Positions 1-7,340 of a stretch of 19,961 nt of DNA are shown piece by piece. The position numbers and the translations under genes were made by a program. Origin of the DNA: an uncultured Actinomycetes bacterium (GTDB lineage: Bacteria > Actinomycetota > Thermoleophilia > Solirubrobacterales > 70-9); contig CAMLQY010000033.1 in assembly GCA_946482365.1 (NCBI GenBank), forward strand, positions 1-19,961, in the 5' to 3' direction. A model generated the notes under the pieces. That model was not told the DNA's origin and did no database searches. It saw only the letters and a list, made by a program, of their open reading frames with translations. Positions within the stretch are counted from its first letter, which is position 1; every line of letters begins with the position of its first letter.

Positions 1-28
1 AGTGTTTTGGGAGGGCCACCCGGCGCTC
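1..28. repeat. Partial, diverged copy of palindromic element family 2 (element E)
   Basis: The first 28 bases match the right arm of the 76-bp element at 17573-17648 (GTGTTTTGGGAGGG..., then CCCGGCGCTC), with one base missing and one substitution in the middle. The left arm and loop would lie outside the window. It ends 17 bases before the proposed hrcA start. Its TTG at position 7 opens an in-frame extension of hrcA that is probably not translated. Confidence 0.75.
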
Positions 29-32
29 CTCT

Positions 33-38
33 TAGACT
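33..38 (+). promoter_or_regulatory. Putative -10 box (TAGACT) for leaderless hrcA
   Basis: TAGACT fits the actinobacterial -10 form TAnnnT and ends 7 nt before the GTG at 46, so transcription could begin at or next to the start codon. The same spacing recurs before six other genes in this window. There is no Shine-Dalgarno in between. Confidence 0.45.
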
Positions 39-45
39 TCGAAGC

Positions 46-1068
46 GTGCTTTCGCCTCGGCAGGAGCTCATTCTCAAGCTGGTGGTCGATGCCTACCTGG
101 CGTCGGGGAAGCCCGTGCCTTCGAAGGAGCTTGTGGGGCTCCGAGAGGTCGAGTGGGGAGCCTCCACCGTGCGGGCGGAGCTGGCCGCGCTCGAGGCGGC
201 CGGGTACCTCACCCACCCACATACGTCTGCTGGGCGGGTGCCCACCGAGCTGGGATACCGGCGCCACGTCGACCTGATGATGGCGGCCGGGGGGCCGCCC
301 GCGGAGAGCCGGGTGGAGCTGGAGCTGCGACGCGAGATCGACGCCGCGATGCGCGAGACGACCGCGGCGCTTGCGCGGATGACCGACCTGATGGCGCTGG
401 CGATGGCGCCGCCGGACACCCTCGCCGCAACGATCCGCCGGGTCGAGGTGCTGCGGCTTCAGCCGACCCGGGTGATGGTGGTGGCGATCGCCTCCAACGG
501 CGCCGTCGCCAAGCGCGTCTTCGACTTTCCGGCCCCGGTCGACTCCGGCCTGGTCGAGTGGGCGTCCAGCTACCTCAACGAGTCGCTCTCGGGGATGGGG
601 CTGGGCGCGCGGATGATCGCCAGCCGACTCGCCGACCCCGAGCTCGGCCCGCTCGAGGCCGAGTTCCTGGCAACGCTCGGCGCCGCCTTCACCGAGCTCG
701 AGCACGAGGGGTCCGACGACATCCTCTACATGGCGGGCGCCTCGCGGCTCCTCTCCGAAGCGCACTCCGCCGACCTTCCCCGCGCCGACCGGCTGATGAC
801 CGCGCTGGAGGAGCGGGCAAGCCTGCTCGAGATGCTGCGCTCGGCCCTCGACCAACGCTCGGTCTTCCTCTGGATCGGCGCCGAGAACCCGCGGCCCGAG
901 CTGCGCTCGGTCAGCGTCGTCGGGGCCAACTACGGGCTCGCGCACCGCAACCTCGGGACCGTCGGCGTCGTCGGTCCGCTGCGCATGGACTACGCCACCG
1001 CGATCGCCTCCGTGCGCGCCGCCGCGCGCGAGCTCTCGCGTTACTGCGAGACGGTCTACGACGGCTGA
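46..1068 (+). CDS. hrcA: Heat-inducible transcription repressor HrcA
   Basis: HrcA is the repressor that binds CIRCE operators and keeps chaperone genes off until heat shock. The protein (340 aa from GTG 46, a normal family length) opens with LSPRQELILKLVVDAYLASG, the standard HrcA winged-helix start, followed by PVPSKEL and the STVRAELAALEAAGYL recognition-helix region. The HTSAGRVPTELGYRRHVD segment is a family hallmark. The C-terminal part carries the GAF-like domain, ending in GVVGPLRMDYATAIASV. The frame stays open upstream to a TTG at position 7, but that stretch is repeat element E and adds residues that HrcA proteins lack. GTG 46 is preferred because it matches the usual N-terminus and has a TAnnnT box 7 nt upstream. 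dnaJ follows after 10 nt, the common hrcA-dnaJ arrangement. A CIRCE site would lie outside the window and was not seen. Confidence 0.93.
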   Translation: MLSPRQELILKLVVDAYLASGKPVPSKELVGLREVEWGASTVRAELAALEAAGYLTHPHTSAGRVPTELGYRRHVDLMMAAGGPPAESRVELELRREIDAAMRETTAALARMTDLMALAMAPPDTLAATIRRVEVLRLQPTRVMVVAIASNGAVAKRVFDFPAPVDSGLVEWASSYLNESLSGMGLGARMIASRLADPELGPLEAEFLATLGAAFTELEHEGSDDILYMAGASRLLSEAHSADLPRADRLMTALEERASLLEMLRSALDQRSVFLWIGAENPRPELRSVSVVGANYGLAHRNLGTVGVVGPLRMDYATAIASVRAAARELSRYCETVYDG

Positions 1069-1078
1069 TCCCAGTCCG

Positions 1079-1744
1079 ATGCCACGCGACTACTACGAGA
1101 TCCTCGGGGTGCAGCGCGACTCCTCCGAGACGGACCTGAAGCGGGCCTTCCGCGGGCTCGCCCGCGAGCTGCACCCGGATGTCAACGCTCACGACCCCGA
1201 CGCGGAAAGGAAGTTCAAGGAGGCCGCCGAGGCCTACGAGGTGCTCTCCGACCCCGAGCGCCGCCAGGCCTACGACCGCTTCGGCCACGAGGGCCTGCGC
1301 GGCGGCGCTGCGGCCGGCGGCCCGGGCTTCGGTTCGGTCGAGGACCTGTTCCAGGCGGTCTTCAGCGGCGCTTTCGGCTTCGAGGTGCGGCGGGGGCCGA
1401 TGCGCGGCCAGGACCTCGTCCACGCGGTCGAGATCTCCGCCGTGGAGGCGATGCTGGGGGCGACCGTCAAGATCCCCAGCCACGAGGGCGAGCGGAAAGT
1501 CGAGCTGCCGCCAGGGGTGCAGCACGGCTCCCAGTTCGGACTGCGCGGTCACGGCCTGCCGGGTGCCAACGGGGGCCCGCCGGGAGACCTGCGCGTCGTC
1601 GTCCACGTGATCGTCCCGACCGGCCTCTCCGACGAGCAGCGCGAGCTGGCCGAGAAGCTGGAGGAGTCCCTGGAGCCGCACAACCTCCGCTCAGGGCAGG
1701 GTGACGGCGGCTTCTTCTCCCGAATGCGCAGAGCCTTCGGTTGA
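1079..1744 (+). CDS. dnaJ: Compact J-domain co-chaperone (DnaJ without zinc finger, single C-terminal domain)
   Basis: This J-protein should stimulate the ATPase of DnaK. The J-domain (about residues 1-68) has the catalytic HPD in ELHPDVN, and a short Gly/Phe region follows (GGAAAGGPGFGS). At 221 aa it is far shorter than canonical DnaJ (about 370 aa). The four CxxCxGxG repeats are absent, and only one C-terminal beta-domain is visible, from MRGQDLVHAVEISAVEAMLG to GDLRVVVHVIVPTGLS. That domain resembles the second substrate-binding domain of DnaJ/CbpA, as if the zinc finger and first domain had been removed. The frame is continuous with clean codon use, so this looks like a real architecture and not a frameshift. 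The ATG at 1079 follows hrcA by 10 nt with no clear ribosome-binding site. The TGA overlaps the prmA start (TTGA). Confidence 0.9.
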   Translation: MPRDYYEILGVQRDSSETDLKRAFRGLARELHPDVNAHDPDAERKFKEAAEAYEVLSDPERRQAYDRFGHEGLRGGAAAGGPGFGSVEDLFQAVFSGAFGFEVRRGPMRGQDLVHAVEISAVEAMLGATVKIPSHEGERKVELPPGVQHGSQFGLRGHGLPGANGGPPGDLRVVVHVIVPTGLSDEQRELAEKLEESLEPHNLRSGQGDGGFFSRMRRAFG

Positions 1745-2616
1745 TCCGCCTGGCGGTCCGCTGCACGCCCGAGCAGGCCGAGATCGTCCTCGCCGAGCTG
1801 ACGGTGCTGGCCCCCAACGGGGTCGAGGAGGAGCGAGGCCCCGGCTATGTCGAGTACGCGATCTACGGCGGCGAGGGCGAGCTACCCGAGCTGGGAGAGG
1901 TCGAAGTGGCTGCCGGCGACGGCCTGGTCGAAGTGGTGGCGACCGAGGTTCCCGACGACTGGGCCGACCGCTGGCAGGACTTCCACAAGCCGCTGCTGGT
2001 CGGCGAGCGCCTCTGGCTGCGCCCCTCCTGGGAGGAGCCCCGCGAGGGCACGGTCGACCTCGTCGTGGACCCGGGCCGCGCCTTCGGCACCGGCGCCCAC
2101 CCGACCACCCGCCTGTGCCTGGAATTCCTGTTGGAGCTGGAGGAAGCTGGCGAGGCAGTCGGCCCGCTGACCGACCTGGGCACGGGCTCGGGCGTCCTCG
2201 CCATCGCGGCAGCCAAGCTCGGCTGGTCCCCGGTGTGCGGCTATGACCACGAGGGCCCCGCCATCGAGGCGGCCACTGCAAACGCGGCAGCCAACGGCGT
2301 GCGCATCGAGGCAGAGAAGCTCAACCTCCGAGAAGAGCTGCCGGCCCTCGCCCCGACGACGGTCGCCAATATGACCGCTCCGATCCTGAGGGAAATTGCC
2401 AAACAGCTCGATGGTGGGGGGAGCCGGGGGATGACTCGCTGGAGCAACAGCGGGGAGGCTCCATCGAGTCATCCCCCGGCTCCTACAACGCTCATCCTCT
2501 CCGGTCTCCTCCCGGGCGAGCTCGACGAGATCGCCGCCGGGTTCTCCCCTGGGGGCTTGCTGGAAGCGGATCGGCGTCTGGAGGGCGATTGGGCCGCCCT
2601 TCTGCTCAAGCGCTGA
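1741..2616 (+). CDS. prmA: Ribosomal protein L11 methyltransferase PrmA, carrying an in-frame palindromic insert
   Basis: PrmA transfers methyl groups from SAM to ribosomal protein L11. The N-terminal half (1-70) is the small substrate-recognition domain. The family signature FGTGAHPTT is at residues 115-123, SAM motif I (DLGTGSG) at 145-151, and the strand LILSGLL near 252. Between REIAKQL and LILSG, where relatives have a short Pro-Gly-Gly turn, about 22 residues (227-248, including [11 protein letters not shown]) are encoded entirely by the repeat at 2420-2483. The insert sits on a predicted surface loop after the catalytic-motif helix, so activity may survive, but this is inferred. The TTG start overlaps the dnaJ stop by TTGA, implying coupled translation. 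Length is 291 aa. No rsmE follows, although it often does in other bacteria. Confidence 0.92.
   Translation: MIRLAVRCTPEQAEIVLAELTVLAPNGVEEERGPGYVEYAIYGGEGELPELGEVEVAAGDGLVEVVATEVPDDWADRWQDFHKPLLVGERLWLRPSWEEPREGTVDLVVDPGRAFGTGAHPTTRLCLEFLLELEEAGEAVGPLTDLGTGSGVLAIAAAKLGWSPVCGYDHEGPAIEAATANAAANGVRIEAEKLNLREELPALAPTTVANMTAPILREIAKQLDGGGSRGMTRWSNSGEAPSSHPPAPTTLILSGLLPGELDEIAAGFSPGGLLEADRRLEGDWAALLLKR
2420..2483 (+). repeat. Palindromic element family 1, copy A, inside prmA
   Basis: A perfect 19-bp outer stem (2420-2438 with 2465-2483) encloses a C/T mismatch, a 6-bp inner stem TGGAGC/GCTCCA (2440-2445 with 2458-2463) and the 12-base loop AACAGCGGGGAG. The 37-base core 2432-2468 is identical to that of copy B at 14607-14643. 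The element is open in the prmA frame and also on the opposite strand. It encodes PrmA residues 227-248. Confidence 0.9.
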
Positions 2617-2617
2617 T

Positions 2618-2654
2618 TGGCGACTTATCCGTCATATGGACGTATAAGTCGCCA
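2618..2654. repeat. AT-rich 37-bp palindrome just after prmA
   Basis: An 11-bp perfect stem TGGCGACTTAT/ATAAGTCGCCA, one mismatch, then CGTC/GACG around a 5-base loop. It begins two bases after the prmA stop, and no T-tract follows. It could be a terminator-like hairpin, an operator for the next gene, or another repeat unit. It is distinctly AT-richer than its surroundings. Confidence 0.6.
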
Positions 2655-2672
2655 GACGGCCGGTGGCGACGG

Positions 2673-2678
2673 TATGTT
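2673..2678 (+). promoter_or_regulatory. Putative -10 box (TATGTT), leaderless start
   Basis: TATGTT ends 8 nt before the ATG at 2687. It fits the TAnnnT pattern seen before other unit-head genes here and supports choosing ATG 2687 over the in-frame GTG at 2663. Confidence 0.35.
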
Positions 2679-2686
2679 TCGCCCCG

Positions 2687-3172
2687 ATGCTGGCGACTAT
2701 CGTCGATCCGGGCTACAAGATTGCGCTCTTCCTGCACATTCTTGCGGTCGTGCTGGCGTTCGGGCCGACCTTCGGCTACGGGTTCTTCTTCTCGGTCGCG
2801 CCGCAGTTCCCCCGCGCCACTCCGGCGATCATCGCCGGAGTGCAGAAGGTGGATCGCTACCTCGTCTCTCCCGGGATGATCGCCCTGCTGGTGGCGGGGA
2901 TATACCTGCAGGCCGACGGCGACTGGGACGCCAGTGAGGCGTTCCTCAGCGTCGGGTACCTGGCGATCATCGGGCTCTTCGCCCTTCAAGGGGCCTTCTT
3001 CCGACCGCAGACGCGCAAGGCAAGGGAGCTGGCCGAACGCGACCTGAAGGGCGGCGACACGCTCAGCGAGGAGTTCAACGCGGTGAGCGAACGGCTGAGC
3101 AAAGTGGGCGGGCTCGCCGGCCTGATCGTCGTCGTCACGATCTTCTTCATGACTTACAAGCCCTTCCTCTAG
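2687..3172 (+). CDS. Four-helix integral membrane protein, DUF2269-like
   Basis: Function unknown. The 161-aa protein has four hydrophobic segments: YKIALFLHILAVVLAFGPTF near residues 9-28, SPGMIALLVAGIYL near 61-75, FLSVGYLAIIGLFALQGAFF near 86-105, and LAGLIVVVTIFFMTY near the C-terminus. A charged stretch rich in Lys, Arg and Glu links helices 3 and 4. The FLHILAVV segment with a histidine in the first helix resembles DUF2269-type membrane proteins, but the match is by eye only. The in-frame GTG at 2663 would add eight residues; ATG 2687 is preferred because it places the hydrophobic segment normally and has a TAnnnT box 8 nt upstream. It lies between prmA and murI in the same direction, with murI only a few tens of bases downstream. 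Confidence 0.75.
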   Translation: MLATIVDPGYKIALFLHILAVVLAFGPTFGYGFFFSVAPQFPRATPAIIAGVQKVDRYLVSPGMIALLVAGIYLQADGDWDASEAFLSVGYLAIIGLFALQGAFFRPQTRKARELAERDLKGGDTLSEEFNAVSERLSKVGGLAGLIVVVTIFFMTYKPFL

Positions 3173-3236
3173 GGCGCCGGCTCTGACGGCCTCGGAACCC
3201 AGCGGCACCCGGCTCGATCCTTCGCTCCCGATCGCG

Positions 3237-4025
3237 ATGTTCGACTCGGGCGTCGGCGGTCTCACCGTCCTGCACGAGTGCCTGGTTTCCCTGCCGGAAG
3301 AGGACTACGTCTATCTCGGCGACACCGCATGGTTCCCCTACGGGACGAAGGACACGGCAGCCCTGAAGGCGCGGATCCGCTCGATCGCCGAGCAGCTGCT
3401 GGGTCGCGGGGCCAAGCTGCTGGTCATTCCCTGCAACACGGCAACCGCGATCGGCGCCGGCGTCGCCCGCGAGGTCGCTGCCGAGCACGCGGTGGAGGTC
3501 GTCCCCGTGGTCGAGCCGCAGGCCGAGATCGCCGCGGCGATCACCGACAGCGGCCGGGTCGGCGTGCTGGCGACGCCGAACACGGTCGAGAGCGGCGCTT
3601 ACCGAGCGGCTCTCGAAGCTCAGGGAAGGGCACTCGACGTGACCGAGGTCCAGGCGCCCGACCTCGCCCCTTTCATCCAGGACGGCTCGCCCTTCGACGA
3701 AGGGGTGCTCGAGATGGCCCGTGCCTACTGCACCCCGCTGAAGCGGGCCGAGGTCGACACCCTGATCCTCGGCTGCACGCACTACCCGCTCGTGGCGCCG
3801 ATGCTCCAGCGCATCCTCGGCCGCGACGTGCGCCTGGTCAGCGGCGGCCACGCCGTCGCCGCCGCAGTCCAGCGCACGCTCGAGCGCCGCGGCCTCGCCC
3901 GAGCCCGCGAGGGCGAGGGCGAGTACCGCTTCCTCTGCACCGGCGACGCCGAGTCCTTCCGCGAGCTGGGCACCCGCTTCCTGCAGATGCCGCTGGGCAC
4001 GGTGGAGCGGATCGAGATCGGATGA
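3237..4025 (+). CDS. murI: Glutamate racemase
   Basis: MurI interconverts L- and D-glutamate in the cytoplasm, supplying D-Glu for peptidoglycan. Both catalytic cysteines are present: C66 in IPCNTATA and C180 in LGCTHYPL. FDSGVGGLTVL is the conserved opening with the active-site Asp and Ser. VEPQAEIA and DTAWFPYG are further family motifs. The ATG at 3237 falls directly before FDSG, which would remove the first beta strand. Homologs read PIGVFDSG, and here the upstream in-frame codons read LPIAMFDSG. The frame is open back to 3153 with no ATG, GTG or TTG. A CTG at 3183, with AGGG 8 nt upstream, is a candidate true start and would give 280 aa. The coordinates use the conservative ATG. Confidence 0.93.
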   Translation: MFDSGVGGLTVLHECLVSLPEEDYVYLGDTAWFPYGTKDTAALKARIRSIAEQLLGRGAKLLVIPCNTATAIGAGVAREVAAEHAVEVVPVVEPQAEIAAAITDSGRVGVLATPNTVESGAYRAALEAQGRALDVTEVQAPDLAPFIQDGSPFDEGVLEMARAYCTPLKRAEVDTLILGCTHYPLVAPMLQRILGRDVRLVSGGHAVAAAVQRTLERRGLARAREGEGEYRFLCTGDAESFRELGTRFLQMPLGTVERIEIG

Positions 4026-4042
4026 CGCCCGACGCTGCCGAC

Positions 4043-4048
4043 TACCCT
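4043..4048 (+). promoter_or_regulatory. Putative -10 box (TACCCT) for yqeY
   Basis: TACCCT ends 7 nt before the yqeY ATG at 4056, matching the TAnnnT spacing seen at other unit heads. It lies in the 30-nt gap after murI. Confidence 0.35.
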
Positions 4049-4055
4049 TAGGGCC

Positions 4056-4467
4056 ATGACGGTTCTGGAGCAGGTTCAGGCGGACGTGCGTGCGGCGATG
4101 AAGGAGGGCGACCGCGAGCGGGCAGGTGCCCTGCGCATGATCGTCGACGCCCTGCAGAAGGAGGCTAAGCTGGGCGACGGCGACGAGATCGCCGTGCTCC
4201 AGCGCGAGCGAAAGAAGCGGCTGGAAGCCGCCGAGGCCTACGGTGAGGCCGGCCGGGCCGAGCAGGCCACTGCCGAGAGCTTCGAGGCCGAGCTGATCGA
4301 GGGCTACCTGCCCGCACAGCTCTCCGACGAGGAGCTGGCGGAGCTGGTCGACGCCGCGGTCGCCGAGACCGGCGCCAGCGAGCAGAAGCAGATGGGCCAG
4401 GTGATGTCGGCGCTGATGCCGAAGGTCGCCGGGCGTGCCGATGGCAAGCGGGTCAGCGCGGCGGTGC

Positions 4468-4487
<20 letters not shown>
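4056..4487 (+). CDS. yqeY: GatB/YqeY domain protein
   Basis: A 143-aa YqeY family protein, related to the C-terminal tRNA-binding domain of GatB (Asp/Glu-tRNA amidotransferase subunit). Its own function is not firmly established. It is predicted soluble and helical. The family pattern is clear: an N-terminal helix ending ALRMIVDALQKEAKL, the ERKKRLEAAEAYGEAGR segment, IEGYLPAQLSDEEL in the middle, and GQVMSALMPKVAGRADGKRVS at the end. It sits between murI and phoH; yqeY next to the phoH-ybeY-era block is a common arrangement. Its 3' end overlaps the likely phoH start by 20 nt. No Shine-Dalgarno was seen; a TAnnnT box lies 7 nt upstream. Confidence 0.92.
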
Positions 4488-5456
<969 letters not shown>

Positions 5457-5460
<4 letters not shown>

Positions 5461-5822
5461 GCCGGGACCTCTCAGACGTGCCCCCGGAGCTGCGCGACGC
5501 GGTGGCGTCGGCCCTCGACGGCGCCGGGGTCGCCGACGGGCACCTCGCGGTCGAGCTGGTCGGCGCGGACCGCATCCGCGAGCTGAACCGCGAGCACCGC
5601 GGCAGGGACGCACCCACCGACGTGCTCGCCTTCCCGCTCGACGGAGCCGAACCGACCGCCGGCCCGCGCGAGCTTGGTGACGTCGTGATCTGCCCGGAGC
5701 ACTGCACCGACGTCACCGAGGCCGCCGTCCACGGTGTCCTGCACCTCTGCGGCCACGACCACGAGACCGACGAAGGCGAGATGCTGGCCCTGCAAGCGAA
5801 GGTGATGGAGGGGCTCGCGTGA
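5457..5822 (+). CDS. ybeY: Endoribonuclease YbeY (rRNA maturation factor)
   Basis: YbeY is a zinc-dependent single-strand endoribonuclease for 16S rRNA 3' maturation and 70S ribosome quality control. The zinc site is intact in HGVLHLCGHDH, with ligands H92, H96 and H102. The family motifs REHRGRDAPTDVLAFPL (about 45-61) and LGDVVICPEHC (about 73-83) are also present. At 121 aa it is slightly shorter than the usual 140-170, with a trimmed N-terminus. The TTG start overlaps the phoH stop (TTGA) and the TGA overlaps the era GTG (GTGA), so phoH-ybeY-era should be translated in a coupled way. Confidence 0.95.
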
Positions 5823-6712
5823 CCCAAGCTGGGTTCGTAGGGCTGGCCGGAAGGCCGAACGTCGGCAAGTCGACCCTGGTCAACGCGATCGTCGGCAGCC
5901 GGGTGGCGATCGTCTCGATGCGCCCGCAGACGACCCGGAGGGCGATCCGCGGCATCCACACCGATCTCGCGGCGGGGCGGCAGCTGGTCCTCGTCGACCT
6001 CCCGGGCGTGCAGCGCCCTCGCGACGTGCTGACGGAGCGGATGCAGAAGCGGGTCGAGCGCGAGCTGGCCGACTCCGACCTCGCCCTGATCGTGATCAAC
6101 GGCGAGGAGGGCGTCGGGGCGGGTGACCGCTTCATCGCCCGCGCGCTGGCCGCGGCCGGCGGTCGCCTGCCGACGATCTGCGCCGTCAACAAGGTCGACC
6201 GGACCGGGCCGAACGAGCTGGTCCCGGTGCTTGCCGAGGCGGCCGGCCTGGAGGGGGTCGACGAGGTCTTCCCGATCAGCGCCCGCGAGGGCGAGGGGCT
6301 CGAGGCCCTTGTCACGCGCCTCGGTGAGCTCGTCCCCGAGGGCCCCTATCTCTACCCGCCCGAGGACCACAGCGACCAGCCAGGCGAGCTGCTGCTGGCC
6401 GAGCTGGTCCGCGAGCAGGTGCTCAACCGCACTCGCGAGGAGATCCCCCACTCGGTCGAGGTCGCGGTGAAGGAGATCGAGGAGCGAGACGACGGCCTTG
6501 TCACCGTGTCCGCCGAGATCTGGGCCGAGACCGAGTCCCAGAAGGGCATCCTGATCGGCAAGGGCGGCAAGAAGATCGGCGAGATCGGAACGGCGGCACG
6601 GAGCTCCCTCGAAGCCGAGCTCGGCGCCAAGGTCCACCTCGATCTCCAGGTCCGCGTCCGCAGCCACTGGCGTCGCGACGACGACCTGCTGGATCGCCTC
6701 GGCATCGAGTAA
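5819..6712 (+). CDS. era: GTPase Era
   Basis: Era is an essential GTPase that binds 16S rRNA and helps assemble the 30S subunit. The GTPase domain shows G1 GRPNVGKS (11-18), the switch I region RPQTTRRAIRGI, G3 DLPG (60-63), G4 NKVD (124-127) and the G5 serine-alanine in FPISARE. The C-terminal KH domain has the RNA-binding loop LIGKGGKKIGEIG. At 297 aa it is full length. The GTG start overlaps the ybeY stop (GTGA). The next gene, hisIE, has its own probable promoter box 13 nt before its ATG, so era probably ends this transcription unit, although no terminator hairpin is visible in the 13-nt gap. Confidence 0.97.
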   Translation: MTQAGFVGLAGRPNVGKSTLVNAIVGSRVAIVSMRPQTTRRAIRGIHTDLAAGRQLVLVDLPGVQRPRDVLTERMQKRVERELADSDLALIVINGEEGVGAGDRFIARALAAAGGRLPTICAVNKVDRTGPNELVPVLAEAAGLEGVDEVFPISAREGEGLEALVTRLGELVPEGPYLYPPEDHSDQPGELLLAELVREQVLNRTREEIPHSVEVAVKEIEERDDGLVTVSAEIWAETESQKGILIGKGGKKIGEIGTAARSSLEAELGAKVHLDLQVRVRSHWRRDDDLLDRLGIE

Positions 6713-6713
6713 C

Positions 6714-6719
6714 TACGAT
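6714..6719 (+). promoter_or_regulatory. Putative -10 box (TACGAT) for hisIE-trpEGDC
   Basis: TACGAT lies 6 nt before the hisIE ATG (6726), directly after the era stop. It matches the TAnnnT leaderless pattern and is the best candidate for the promoter of the his-trp unit. No leader peptide or tryptophan attenuator is possible with so little 5' sequence. Confidence 0.5.
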
Positions 6720-6725
6720 GGCTCG

Positions 6726-7340
6726 ATGTTCGAGCAGCTGAGATTCGACGAGCGAGGGCTGGTGCCAGTCGTGGCGCAGGATCACGCTACGGGTGAGGTG
6801 CTGACGCTTGCCTACGCGAATGAGGAATCGCTGCAGCTGACGGTTAAGACGGGGGAGCTGCACTTCTACAGCCGCTCGCGGGAGGAGATCTGGCGCAAGG
6901 GGGAAACCTCCGGAAACGTGCTGAAGCTGCGCCAGCTCCGCTACGACTGCGACGGGGACGCGATCGTCGCCCTGGTCGAGCCGACCGGCCCTGCCTGTCA
7001 CACGGGCGAGCGCAGCTGCTTCTTCCGCGACCTCGACGGGGACGGCGAGCCGGCGCCGGCCCTGCACGAGATGCTGGCGACCCTGGAGCGCACGCTGCGC
7101 AGCCGCGCCGCCGAACGGCCGGAGGGCAGCTACACGGTGAAGCTGCTCGACGACCCGAAGCTGATCGGCGAGAAGGTGGAGGAGGAGGCCGAGGAGGTGG
7201 TGCGCGCCGCCCGCGAGGAGTCCGACGAGCGCGTCGCCGAAGAGGCCGCCGACCTGCTCTACCACCTCGCCGTCCTGCTCGCCTCGCGCGAGGTCCCGCA
7301 GTCCGCTGCGATGGAAGTGCTCGATGGCCGTCGCCGCTGA
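6726..7340 (+). CDS. hisIE: Bifunctional phosphoribosyl-AMP cyclohydrolase / phosphoribosyl-ATP pyrophosphatase
   Basis: The two domains catalyse steps 2 and 3 of histidine synthesis (PR-ATP to PR-AMP, then ring opening to ProFAR). The HisI part (about 1-105) has FYSRSREEIWRKGETSGN, the metal-site sequence DCDGDAI, and cysteines in ACHTGERSCF. The HisE part (about 115-200) has GSYTVKLLDDPKLIGEKVEEEAEEV and the DLLYHLAVLL helix. At 204 aa it is a normal fusion length. It stands apart from other his genes and overlaps trpE by 17 nt, so it is co-transcribed with the tryptophan genes. Some other Actinobacteria also place hisI beside trpE. Confidence 0.95.
   Translation: MFEQLRFDERGLVPVVAQDHATGEVLTLAYANEESLQLTVKTGELHFYSRSREEIWRKGETSGNVLKLRQLRYDCDGDAIVALVEPTGPACHTGERSCFFRDLDGDGEPAPALHEMLATLERTLRSRAAERPEGSYTVKLLDDPKLIGEKVEEEAEEVVRAAREESDERVAEEAADLLYHLAVLLASREVPQSAAMEVLDGRRR

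Noticed and set aside
7..45. N-terminal extension of HrcA from TTG at 7
   Set aside because: The sequence is part of repeat element E, and HrcA homologs begin at about LSPRQELIL; GTG 46 has a better upstream context.
1079..1744. DnaJ truncated by a frameshift
   Set aside because: The frame runs cleanly from J-domain to C-terminal domain, and no cysteine-rich zinc-finger sequence appears in another frame at the junction.
6713..6725. Tryptophan attenuator or leader peptide before hisIE-trpE
   Set aside because: Only 13 nt separate era and hisIE, and the candidate promoter leaves essentially no 5' leader.
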